This document shows, piece by piece, positions 8,493-16,626 of a stretch of DNA of 64,000 nt. The stretch is from Pseudomonas monsensis (GTDB lineage: Bacteria > Pseudomonadota > Gammaproteobacteria > Pseudomonadales > Pseudomonadaceae), in contig NZ_CP077087.1 in assembly GCF_014268495.2 (NCBI RefSeq), positions 1,677,501-1,741,500 on the forward strand. Direction: 5' to 3'. The position numbers and the translations under genes are program-made. How positions within the stretch are numbered: the first letter of the stretch is position 1; each line of letters opens with the position of its first letter. The notes below the pieces were generated by a model. That model was given only the letters and a program-made list of their open reading frames with translations, was not told the origin of the DNA and did no database searches.

Positions 8493-8628
8493 ATGTGTGC
8501 ACCTCGGTGGTGCGCGTTGCCGCCGGGGAAAAGTGTGTAGTGGAGTAGCGTGATGGCAGGTTGCCGTAGAGAAATGCCACAAGCGGGGGTGGCATCACGG
8601 TGACGTAAACGTAACGGGAACAGTTTAG

Positions 8629-8650
8629 TAAGCAGCCTAACGGCTGCTTA
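8629..8650 (+). terminator. Intrinsic terminator after the DUF2288 gene
   Basis: TAAGCAGCC-TAAC-GGCTGCTTA, a perfect 9-bp stem with a short T-rich tail (ATTGTTT). It lies 137 bp past the gene and could act on both strands. Confidence 0.65.
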
Positions 8651-8702
8651 ATTGTTTCTGGATGTTGGGAGGCGTGAGTTTTTGCGCTGTTGTCATGGCC
8701 TC

Positions 8703-8790
8703 ATCGCTGGCAAGCCAGCTCCCACAGGGTCCGAGTGAACACAACTATTGTGAACACCACAAATCCTGTGGGAGCTGGCTTGCCAGCGAT
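8703..8790. repeat. REP doublet (REPIN)
   Basis: ATCGCTGGCAAGCCAGCTCC and its reverse complement face each other across about 40 bp (GTCCGAGTGAACACAACTATT region). This is the commonest repeat in the window and is typical of fluorescent pseudomonads. It lies 20 bp past the stop of the tubulin-like gene. Confidence 0.92.
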
Positions 8791-8810
8791 TGAGGCGACT
8801 CGGTTCTGGA

Positions 8811-11009
8811 TCAGGCCGAGTAAGTCTTCCCCGTATGGTTATTGAGGGAAATAACCTTGGTCTTGCCGATCCGGTGACGGTAGATCTCGCGCAGGTACTT
8901 GATCGACTTCTTCACGCAATCCCGTGACAGGCGAATGTCATTGATCGAGACAAACTTGTCCTTGTCGTTGATCAGCTCGCGGTACTTCTTCTCGTACATC
9001 GGTTTGATCGCGTACCAGTTGGTGTCGAGGATCTTCGCCGGGTTTTCGAACTCGTTGAGCAGATCGTCGATGCGGTCTTCGTCGAAATCCTCGTGGATGA
9101 TGAAGTCGAGGATCGAGTTGTCGAGGGTCTCGTCGAAGCGGTACGGGTTCTTCGCGAAGCAACGCTTGATGAACGCCACGATCAACGTCAGGAAGTCGTC
9201 CGACAGGCACGGGCTCTTGGCGATCAGAGTGGTCAGCGACAGGTTGGCCGAGGCGCCGATCACCAGCGCGTAACGCTTGAGCGTGGTGTTGGGGAACAGG
9301 CTGTTGAGGTGGGTCTTCAACCGGTTCAGGTCCATGTACGACAGTTTGTAGTCTTTGGGCAGCGAGACAATCGAGACCACCGACGAGCAGTTCTTGAAGA
9401 AGTGCAGGTCGTGCAGGGCGGCGGCGTCGTAGCCGGAGTTCTTGTACTGCTCCAGCGACGCACGATAGCGCTTGGATTCGATCGGCAGCAGGCTGATGCC
9501 CTCGATCGCCTGGGTGACCTTGTTGAAATGCGGCAGGTCGATCGAGCGGAAGAACAGGTCGTCGATGTTCAGGCGCTGCGGCTCTTTGTCGAACACCTTG
9601 AACTTGTCGCTGCTCGGCGGCGGGGTTTCCGGCACTACCGATTCGGCGTAGGCGATCGCCACCGGGCCGGCCAGGCTCATGAACAGGTCGTTGGCGTCGA
9701 GGCGAATGGTTTCGCCGATGTCGATGCCGGCACGACGGAAGTAGTTCTGGTCGTAGTCGGTGGTCACCGCCTGCGCCGTCAGAATGTTGAAGATCTGCTG
9801 CGAGATGTACTGATTGGCGTGCTTCTCCATCGCATTGACATCAATGTTCTGGATGTTGCCGTCATCGCTTTCTTCGGCGTAACGCATGATGTCATTGGAG
9901 ATCAGCATCATCGCGTTCCATGGACGGATACGGCCCATGACGCTGGCTTCGCTGCTGTCTTCGTTGGCGAAGTTGTAGGAGAAATCCCATTCTTCCGACA
10001 GGTATTTGCACAGCAGGCGTCCGGCGTTGATGTGCAGCGCTTCGGACATTTCACTGCGGTGGTCGGAAATGTTCGGCAGCACGCAGATGCCACTGGTAAA
10101 GATCGGCTCGAACACAAACGAATGGCCGCTCTTGCCGTCGTGCTCGTCCATCGGCTTGGTGTCGAACGTCTTGTTCATGTACGAGTGCTGCTGGGCCAGG
10201 CCGAACTCCGAAGCCATGCCCGAACCGGTACCGCCGCCGGCACTGAAAATCGAGAAATACAGGCGCGACTGGTTGGCCTTGATGCCGCAGCTGTCGATCA
10301 GGTACGAGTGGATCATTTTCCAGTCGGGGCTGGAGAAACGCTGGGTGTCCTTGTTGAGGATGATCTTCGCCAGGTACTGGCCGAGGATCGGCGCGTTACC
10401 GGCGCCACCGGCGTGGACTTCGGACAAGTCCATGATTTTCATTTTGCTGTAGTCGCGCAGGAAGCCGCTTTTCTCGCCCTTGCGCGAAAAACGGATGCGC
10501 CCGGCGATGTCCTTGTCGAGGTCGCCGAGCATCACCAACGGTTCTACCAGGAACACCGGTTTGGTGGATTTGTTCGGGCCGATCCGCAGGTTCTGCTTGA
10601 TCCACTGGGCCGGGCTGTAGCCCTTGTCGGCCAGACGCCGATCCGCCGCGCGGTCTTCGTTGTTGAATTCGTTGAGGTAGAACTTGCGCGCGTTGTACAC
10701 CAGCTCCGCGACGTCGAGGGCAATGTTCGAGCCGCAGCGACCGAGGCCGATCAGGCACACCGAAGGGAATTCCTGGTCGTTGTGCTGTTCGTTGTCGCCT
10801 TCCAGGTGCGGTGGGCGCGGGAACACCAGGTCGCGCAAGCCGTCGAGGTTGTCGAGGATGCGGTCGGTGTTGGTTTCGGTGAAGTACAGGTATTGCTGGG
10901 TCGACAGCGGGCGCGACGGGACCGCTGGCTTTGACGATGACGGGCTGTTGGCAGCGGGGCTCAATGTCAGATCGGAGACCGCAGTGGCAGGATTGTTTTT
11001 AGAAGTCAT
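8811..11009 (-). CDS. FtsZ/tubulin-superfamily GTPase-like protein, solitary
   Basis: 732 residues. It has the full set of tubulin/FtsZ nucleotide-binding landmarks in the right order: a T1-like GLGRCGSN at 88-95, a T3-like GGAGNAP at 201-207, the tubulin signature GGGTGSG at 258-264, and a T7-like RLDANDLFMSLAGP at 436-449 that keeps the D-x-x-D spacing of the FtsZ catalytic loop. An 80-residue low-complexity Ser/Pro/acidic N-terminus precedes the fold and about 280 residues follow it. That is roughly twice FtsZ length, and the rest does not read as FtsZ, TubZ, PhuZ or CetZ. The nearest known groups are the 'tubulin-like' (Tubulin_2/FtsZ-like) families of uncertain function. No partner gene is adjacent. 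The start ATG has only a weak upstream AGG, and a perfect hairpin lies in the leader. GTPase activity and polymerisation are inferred, not shown. Confidence 0.82.
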   Translation of the reverse strand: MTSKNNPATAVSDLTLSPAANSPSSSKPAVPSRPLSTQQYLYFTETNTDRILDNLDGLRDLVFPRPPHLEGDNEQHNDQEFPSVCLIGLGRCGSNIALDVAELVYNARKFYLNEFNNEDRAADRRLADKGYSPAQWIKQNLRIGPNKSTKPVFLVEPLVMLGDLDKDIAGRIRFSRKGEKSGFLRDYSKMKIMDLSEVHAGGAGNAPILGQYLAKIILNKDTQRFSSPDWKMIHSYLIDSCGIKANQSRLYFSIFSAGGGTGSGMASEFGLAQQHSYMNKTFDTKPMDEHDGKSGHSFVFEPIFTSGICVLPNISDHRSEMSEALHINAGRLLCKYLSEEWDFSYNFANEDSSEASVMGRIRPWNAMMLISNDIMRYAEESDDGNIQNIDVNAMEKHANQYISQQIFNILTAQAVTTDYDQNYFRRAGIDIGETIRLDANDLFMSLAGPVAIAYAESVVPETPPPSSDKFKVFDKEPQRLNIDDLFFRSIDLPHFNKVTQAIEGISLLPIESKRYRASLEQYKNSGYDAAALHDLHFFKNCSSVVSIVSLPKDYKLSYMDLNRLKTHLNSLFPNTTLKRYALVIGASANLSLTTLIAKSPCLSDDFLTLIVAFIKRCFAKNPYRFDETLDNSILDFIIHEDFDEDRIDDLLNEFENPAKILDTNWYAIKPMYEKKYRELINDKDKFVSINDIRLSRDCVKKSIKYLREIYRHRIGKTKVISLNNHTGKTYSA

Positions 11010-11035
11010 TGGGCGCCATATACCTGGACTGGTTT

Positions 11036-11061
11036 GGCCCGCTGACCGATGTCAGCGGGCC
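11036..11061 (-). promoter_or_regulatory. Perfect 11-bp hairpin in the leader of the tubulin-like gene
   Basis: GGCCCGCTGAC-CGAT-GTCAGCGGGCC ends 26 bp before the start codon. No T run follows on either strand, so a terminator is unlikely. A translational control structure or operator is more plausible. Confidence 0.55.
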
Positions 11062-11207
11062 TCACGGAATAAGATCTCGCGTCTTTTGTGCGCGAATTGA
11101 GCCCGAGCGTCAGGCTTCTGGCCTGACTATCGCTGGGGGGAATCCTTTCCTGATCGTTGATGAATCGGCCATTATTCGGCGATCTTTAATCGAAAAGAGG
11201 CAAAGTG

Positions 11208-12101
11208 ATGTCAACGCTACCTTCGTTGGGGTTCGCCGGAATCGGTCTGATGGGGCTGCCCATGTGCCGGCGTCTGTTGGCGGCGGGTTACCCGCTGACC
11301 GTGTGGAATCGCAACCCGGACAAGTGCGCACCACTGGTTGAAGCCGGTGCGCGACAGGTAGCGAGCCCCGCTGAACTGTGCGAACACGCCGACGTGGTGA
11401 TGCTGTGTCTGGCGGACACGGCGGTGGTTCGCGCAGTGGTGTTTGGCCCGGCGGGTGTCGCCGAAGGCGCAAAAAAAGGCCAGTTGCTGGTGGACTTTTC
11501 CAGCCTTGAACCGACCGCCACGCGCGAGATGGCGGCAGAGCTGGTGGAGAAAACCGGCATGAGCTGGCTGGACTCACCGGTGTCCGGCGGCGTGGTCGGT
11601 GCCGAGGCGGGCAGCCTGGCGATCATGGTCGGTGGCGCTGTGGCCGATCTTCAGCGCGTACGCCCGGTGTTGCTCAACCTCGGTCAGCGGGTCACGCACA
11701 TGGGCGGCATCGGTGCCGGGCAGGTGACCAAGGCCTGCAACCAGATGATTGTTGCCTGCAACGCGCTGGTGATTGCCGAAGTGGTGGCGCTCGCCGAACA
11801 CGCGGGCGTCGATGCGAGCCTGATCGCTGAAGCGCTGGCCGGCGGTTTTGCCGATTCGAAACCGTTGCAGATCCTCGCCCCGCAAATGGCGGAAAGCCGT
11901 TTCGAACCGATCAAATGGCACGTGCGCACGCTGCTCAAGGATCTTGATACCGCCGTCAAATTCTCCCGCGAACAGGGTTCGGCGACGCCAATCAGCGGAT
12001 TGGCCGCACAACTGATGCGCCTGCATGGGGCGCAAGGCTATTTGGCGCAGGATCCAGCGACACTGGTGCAAATGTACCGCGCGCCAGAATCAGCGGATTG
12101 A
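11208..12101 (+). CDS. NAD(P)-dependent beta-hydroxyacid dehydrogenase
   Basis: 297 residues. The nucleotide-binding N-terminus is GFAGIGLMGLPMCRRLLAAGYPLTVWNRN (7-35), followed by the substrate motif DSPVSGGVVGAEAGSLAIMVGG (122-143) and the catalytic Lys in GAGQVTKACNQM (K175). These place it in the 3-hydroxyisobutyrate/tartronate-semialdehyde reductase family; the exact substrate cannot be read. An ATG at 11208, 7 bp after GAGG, is preferred over the GTG at 11205. Its last 110 bp overlap the end of the convergent GGDEF-EAL gene. Confidence 0.9.
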   Translation: MSTLPSLGFAGIGLMGLPMCRRLLAAGYPLTVWNRNPDKCAPLVEAGARQVASPAELCEHADVVMLCLADTAVVRAVVFGPAGVAEGAKKGQLLVDFSSLEPTATREMAAELVEKTGMSWLDSPVSGGVVGAEAGSLAIMVGGAVADLQRVRPVLLNLGQRVTHMGGIGAGQVTKACNQMIVACNALVIAEVVALAEHAGVDASLIAEALAGGFADSKPLQILAPQMAESRFEPIKWHVRTLLKDLDTAVKFSREQGSATPISGLAAQLMRLHGAQGYLAQDPATLVQMYRAPESAD

Positions 12102-14274
12102 CCGCGTGGGGCGGCGTGCGTTGATTGATTTCTTCGAGCACCGGACGTAATTCGTCCAGCGGCACCGGGCGGCTGAGCAGGTAACCCTGAATGAAATCGC
12201 AGCCCGAGCGTTCAAGGAATTCGTACTGCTCCAGGCTTTCCACACCCTCGGTCACCACCTGTAAATGCAGGGTATGCGCCATGACAATGATCGCCTGGAC
12301 GATCTCCATGTCGGCGGTCGCCGTGGGAATGTCGAGGATGAACGAGCGGTCGATCTTCAGCGTGTTGAGCGGCAGGCGCTTGAGGTAGGCCAGCGAGGAG
12401 TAGCCGGTGCCGAAGTCGTCAATCGACAGTGAGACGCCAAGCGCGCGGATCTGCCGCAGCAATACCAGGGTGTTGGCAATGTTGCCCATCAGTGCGTTTT
12501 CGGTGACTTCCAGTTCCAGCCGTTCCGGCGCCACCCCGGCGGTGCGTAATGCGCTTTCGATTTCCATGGCCAGTTCTTCACGGGCGAGGTTGAGCGGTGA
12601 GCAGTTCCAGGCAATTTTCAGTTCTTCGCAGCCATGCCGCGACAATTCACCCAGGTCCTTGCAGGCCCGGCGCAGCACCCAATTATCCAGCTCGGCAATC
12701 AGGCCGTTATTTTCAGCGATGGAGATAAAGCGATCCGGGGTCAGCAAACCGTGCAGCGGATGCTGCCAGCGGATCAGCGCTTCGAGCTTGGTGACACGGC
12801 CAGTCTTCAGTTCGAAGATCGGTTGGTAATACAGGGTCAGGCCGTTTTCTTCACGCAAGGCGTGGCGCAGCTCTTCTTCCAGTTGCAGCTCGAAGCTGGC
12901 GCGGGTCTTGAGGTTGGAGCTGAAAAAATGCAGGCCATTACGTCCCGCGCCTTTGGATTGATACAGCGCCAGATCGGCGTGCTTGAGCAGTTCCTCGCAG
13001 GTGGTGCCATCCTCCGGAAACAGACTGATGCCAATGCTGGTGGTCATCACCATGCGGCGTCCAGCCAGTTCGATCGGCTCTTTCATCTTGAGCATGATGC
13101 GCTGGGCCATATTGCGGGCTTCTTCGCGATCACGAAGGCCGATCAGGATGCAGAACTCGTCGCCGCCAAAACGCGCGACCACGTCTTCATGGCTGCGCAC
13201 CGAGCCTTTGATGTGCTGGGCGATAACCTTGAGCAGTTCGTCACCGGCGTCATGGCCGAGGCTGTCGTTGATCCGTTTGAAGTGGTCGATGTCGAGAAAC
13301 ATCACCGCGAGCATGCCGCCCTCAGTGGTCTTCTGGCAGAGCTTTTCGGCAAAGATCTGGTTGAAACCGCGACGGTTGATCAGGTTGGTCAGGGCATCGT
13401 AGTTGGCCGCTTGCTGCAGCGACATGCGCGCCTGATCGAGCTGGCTGAGCAGGGCGTTGACCCGGCGCAGGTCCTCTTCCTTGTTCTGCAGTTTCTTGTC
13501 GGCCAGCGCCGCACTGATCGCACTGCCAAGGATCAGCAAGGTAATCAGCGCGACGGTGAGGCCCAGCTGCAGATGGTTGGTTTGGGCTGTCGGTATCGGC
13601 TGGCCGCTTTCGGGCAAGACCAGATTCAGCGCCGCCATGGCGGTGAAATGCATGCTGAAAATGCCGGCGCCGAGGAGCAGTGCCGCGCTGTACCTGAGCA
13701 TCTGATGGAACAGGCCACTGCCTTCACGCAAATAACCGGCGACCCACAATGCGGCGAAACTGGCGCCGATGGCGATGGCGATCGACAACACGAACAGCGT
13801 CGGTTGGTAGTAGGCGGTGGCGTTCGATTTCATCGCCGCCATGCCGACGTAATGCATGCCGGCAATGCCCAGACCGATGACGATGGCGGTTTTCAGATAC
13901 CGCACCAGACTGGTCTGCGCTTCGCTCAACGTGTACATGGCCAGCCACGAGGCGAGCAGGGCGATCAGCAGGGAAAACAGGGTAATCGGCAGGTCGTAAT
14001 GGATTTCGATCGGTGCCTGGAACGCCAGCATGCCGATGAAGTGCATGGCCCAGATGCCGCCGGCCAGGCACGTCGCGCCGATCCAGCGCCAAAGGCGTTG
14101 CGAGCGTGGATCTTCGGCATGGACGACGCGCTCGGCCATGTCGAGGGTGGCAAAACTCGCGGCGCTGGCGACCAGATAGGCCACCAGCACCAGCAGGGGA
14201 TTATGTGTGCAATCGAGGATGACCTGCCCGCTCTCCGGCAGCTCGGTAACAAACTGCAAACCAAGCCACTCCAT
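11992..14274 (-). CDS. MHYT-GGDEF-EAL cyclic-di-GMP protein
   Basis: 760 residues. Residues about 10-205 form a seven-helix MHYT sensor, with the repeated motifs MHFIGM, MHYVGM and MHFTAM that may bind copper or a small gas. A linker coiled coil (near 250-285) leads to a GGDEF domain with an intact ARFGGDEF near 370 and an EAL domain with EALIRW near 496, TENAL and DDFGTGYSS. Both catalytic motifs are intact, so it may make and break c-di-GMP. The C-terminal 37 or so residues (from NPLILARG) are encoded antisense to the dehydrogenase gene and look like an unconserved extension. Confidence 0.95.
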   Translation of the reverse strand: MEWLGLQFVTELPESGQVILDCTHNPLLVLVAYLVASAASFATLDMAERVVHAEDPRSQRLWRWIGATCLAGGIWAMHFIGMLAFQAPIEIHYDLPITLFSLLIALLASWLAMYTLSEAQTSLVRYLKTAIVIGLGIAGMHYVGMAAMKSNATAYYQPTLFVLSIAIAIGASFAALWVAGYLREGSGLFHQMLRYSAALLLGAGIFSMHFTAMAALNLVLPESGQPIPTAQTNHLQLGLTVALITLLILGSAISAALADKKLQNKEEDLRRVNALLSQLDQARMSLQQAANYDALTNLINRRGFNQIFAEKLCQKTTEGGMLAVMFLDIDHFKRINDSLGHDAGDELLKVIAQHIKGSVRSHEDVVARFGGDEFCILIGLRDREEARNMAQRIMLKMKEPIELAGRRMVMTTSIGISLFPEDGTTCEELLKHADLALYQSKGAGRNGLHFFSSNLKTRASFELQLEEELRHALREENGLTLYYQPIFELKTGRVTKLEALIRWQHPLHGLLTPDRFISIAENNGLIAELDNWVLRRACKDLGELSRHGCEELKIAWNCSPLNLAREELAMEIESALRTAGVAPERLELEVTENALMGNIANTLVLLRQIRALGVSLSIDDFGTGYSSLAYLKRLPLNTLKIDRSFILDIPTATADMEIVQAIIVMAHTLHLQVVTEGVESLEQYEFLERSGCDFIQGYLLSRPVPLDELRPVLEEINQRTPPHAVNPLILARGTFAPVSLDPAPNSLAPHAGASVVRPIR

Positions 14275-14377
14275 AGCATGCCCCGTCTCTGAAGTCGTCC
14301 CGAGTAAGCGTTGAACGCAGCTGAATGTCAGGAGTATAGAGGCCGATTTCGGGGTGCAAGCGGTAGTGGCACATTGG

Positions 14378-14400
14378 CGCTAATGATTTTGGCATTAGCG
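14378..14400 (-). terminator. Hairpin after the YkgJ-family gene
   Basis: CGCTAATG-ATTTTGG-CATTAGCG, an 8-bp perfect stem 24 bp past the gene's stop. There is no good T run, so it may equally be an operator for the following GGDEF-EAL gene. A third related GCGATTAGCGC lies just beside it. Confidence 0.4.
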
Positions 14401-14423
14401 TCATAGCGATTAGCGCTAAAAGC

Positions 14424-14792
14424 TTAAGCGATCTGTTCGAAAGGGATTTGCGCCCAGTCGGGTTGCAGGGGCGGCAAGCCGAAACGCGCGCGGGCCTTAT
14501 CGCAATCGACATTCTGCTCGCCATTTTCCCATGACGACTCAAATTCGCGGCAGGGGCTGGAGCGCAGTTCATAAATCGAGCACTTCACCTCGCTGCCGAC
14601 TTCACCGACCAACGCCGTGCAGCGCGGCGATTTGCAGTCGGTGCCGTTCATCGCCACCCGACTGGGGCTGATCTGTGTGACCAGCTCATCAGGCACCGTG
14701 CCACCTGAAGATGAGCACTCACCCCAAAAGAAAGACACGCGAAAATGGGAACAGCAGGCACCGCAATTCAGACACGGACTGACTTCAGACAT
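14424..14792 (-). CDS. YkgJ-family cysteine-cluster protein
   Basis: 122 residues from the ATG at 14792; longer frames upstream look unlike the family. The YkgJ pattern is clear: CLNCGACCSHFRVSFFWGE near the start, then DCKSPRCTAL, CSIYELRSSPCREFE and a last Cys in VDCDKARARFG. The clustered cysteines are predicted to hold zinc or an iron-sulphur centre. The function is unknown. The gene stands alone, divergent from the MFS transporter. Confidence 0.88.
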   Translation of the reverse strand: MSEVSPCLNCGACCSHFRVSFFWGECSSSGGTVPDELVTQISPSRVAMNGTDCKSPRCTALVGEVGSEVKCSIYELRSSPCREFESSWENGEQNVDCDKARARFGLPPLQPDWAQIPFEQIA

Positions 14793-15093
14793 GGGCGAGG
14801 GTATCAAAGGGATTGATCGGGAGATCCGGACGGATCCGGCGGCCATTCTAGGCTTTGCCACAAACTTGGGAAGGGGGGCGCGAAAGTATTTTTTTGTGCC
14901 AGGATTTTGCCGCAAAAGCCCCGGTTTTCGGGGGATTGCAGGCTTATCAAGGGCTTACGTTTCGTTACAGTGCCATGGCCCGATATCAGGCAGACGAATG
15001 ATCACAGACAGGCCAGTCCGCGCTGACTAGATTGCAGGTTCCGGGCTCGGATGCGGTGGCAGTGAAGCCCTATAACAATAAAGAGACGGACCC
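14793..15093. other. Divergent intergenic region
   Basis: About 300 bp between the YkgJ-type gene and the MFS gene. A purine-rich patch at 14868-14895 and AAAGAGACGG (15080-15089) as a ribosome site for the transporter are visible. No operator, repeat or RNA is recognised. Confidence 0.5.
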
Positions 15094-16443
15094 ATGCAGA
15101 ACTCGACCCAAGCGGCGAATGCCTGGCGCATTCTGTTCCTGCTGTTCCTGGCCAACCTGTTCAATTTCTTCGACCGCACCATTCCGGCGATCATCATCGA
15201 ACCGATCCGCATGGAATGGCACCTCAGTGACTTTCAACTGGGCATTGTCGGTACCGCATTCACCATTGTTTACGCGATTGCCGGGCTGCCGCTGGGGCGC
15301 ATGGCCGACACCGGTTCGCGCAGCAAATTGATGGGCTGGGGCCTGGCGACCTGGAGCGCGCTGACGGCGGTCAACGGTCTGGTCGGCAGTTTCTGGAGTT
15401 TCCTGATCGTGCGCATGGGCATCGGCATTGGCGAGGCCAGTTATGCGCCGGCGGCCAACTCGCTGATCGGCGACCTGTTTCCGGCCCATCGTCGGGCGCG
15501 GGCGATGGGCATTTTCATGCTCGGTCTGCCGCTCGGACTGCTCTTGGCGTTCTTCACCATCGGCGCGATGGTCAAGGCGTTCGACAGTTGGCGCGCGCCG
15601 TTCTTTATTGCCGCCGTACCGGGGCTGATCCTGGCGATTTTCATGTTCTTCATTAAAGAGCCGAAGCGCGGTGCGGCGGAAACCGTGCAAGTCTCGCAGG
15701 AGAAAGTCGACAAGCCGATCCGCCGGATTCTGGCAGTGCCGACTTTTCTCTGGCTGGTCATGGCCGGGTTGTGCTTCAACTTCGCGACGTACGCCTGCAA
15801 CTCGTTTCTGGTGCCGATGCTGCAGCGCTATTTCCTCATGCCGTTGCAGGAAGCGGCGGTGGCCACCGGGATGATCGTTGGCGTCACCGGGTTAGTCGGG
15901 TTGACGCTGGGCGGCTGGATTGCCGACAAGATTCACCAGCGCGTGGCCAACGGGCGGCTGCTGTTTGCGGCGTTCAGCCTGATCATCTCGACCCTGTGCA
16001 CGGCGTGGGCGCTGCATGCCGGGCGGATCGAGATTGGTGTGTTTGTCGCGGTGTTCAGTGTCGGTTGGCTGTTTGCCTACAACTTCTACACCTGCGTTTA
16101 CACGGCGATTCAGGATGTGGTCGAGCCACGTCTGCGGGCGACGGCGATGGCATTGTTCTTTGCCGGGTTGTATCTGCTCGGCGGTGGTCTGGGGCCGGTG
16201 GTGGTCGGCGGTTTGTCGGATCATTTTGCGCATACCGCGATGTTGTCGGCGGGGGCGGAGCAGATGACCGAAGCGTTCAAGGCAGTCGGCCTGCATGATG
16301 CGATGTACCTGATTCCGGTGGCGCTGTTCTTGACCATGGTGTTTCTGTTTCTGGCAGCGCGGTGTTTTGTGCGGGATGCGAAGCGGATGAAGGAGGGGTT
16401 GGTGGCGGTGGTTGAGCCAGAGGTTGCAGCAGCGACTGCCTGA
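15094..16443 (+). CDS. MFS transporter, Spinster-like
   Basis: 449 residues with 12 predicted membrane helices. The N-terminus, LFLANLFNFFDRTIPAIIIEPIRMEWHLSDFQLG, and the A-motif-like GRMADTGSRSKLMGWGL resemble the Spinster/hexuronate branch of the major facilitator superfamily. MGIGIGEASYAPAANSLIGDLFP is the matching TM4-TM5 block. The substrate is not deducible. It is monocistronic, followed by a REP doublet. Confidence 0.88.
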   Translation: MQNSTQAANAWRILFLLFLANLFNFFDRTIPAIIIEPIRMEWHLSDFQLGIVGTAFTIVYAIAGLPLGRMADTGSRSKLMGWGLATWSALTAVNGLVGSFWSFLIVRMGIGIGEASYAPAANSLIGDLFPAHRRARAMGIFMLGLPLGLLLAFFTIGAMVKAFDSWRAPFFIAAVPGLILAIFMFFIKEPKRGAAETVQVSQEKVDKPIRRILAVPTFLWLVMAGLCFNFATYACNSFLVPMLQRYFLMPLQEAAVATGMIVGVTGLVGLTLGGWIADKIHQRVANGRLLFAAFSLIISTLCTAWALHAGRIEIGVFVAVFSVGWLFAYNFYTCVYTAIQDVVEPRLRATAMALFFAGLYLLGGGLGPVVVGGLSDHFAHTAMLSAGAEQMTEAFKAVGLHDAMYLIPVALFLTMVFLFLAARCFVRDAKRMKEGLVAVVEPEVAAATA

Positions 16444-16448
16444 CCGCT

Positions 16449-16537
16449 ATCGCTGGCAAGCCAGCTCCCACAGGTTTTGTGGTGTTTACAGATTATGTGA
16501 ACGACCCGATCACTGTGGGAGCTGGCTTGCCAGCGAT
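16449..16537. repeat. REP doublet (REPIN)
   Basis: Two inverted copies of ATCGCTGGCAAGCCAGCTCC separated by about 40 bp, directly after the MFS gene. Confidence 0.92.
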
Positions 16538-16574
16538 GAAGCCGTCAGCATCACCGGATAAATAACAGGCAAAC

Positions 16575-16605
16575 AAAAAGGCCCGCATCGCTGCGGGCCT
16601 TCTTG
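16575..16605 (-). terminator. Intrinsic terminator after rapA
   Basis: AAGGCCCGCA-TCGC-TGCGGGCCTT with an A run on the plus strand (U tract in the minus transcript), about 22 bp past the rapA stop. Confidence 0.9.
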
Positions 16606-16626
16606 TTTTCAGCAAGGAGGAGGGGT

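Noticed and set aside
9093..10934. 613-codon open frame opposite the tubulin-like gene
   Set aside because: Arg/Val/Gly-rich antisense shadow with no family match, while the minus-strand frame carries ordered GTPase motifs.
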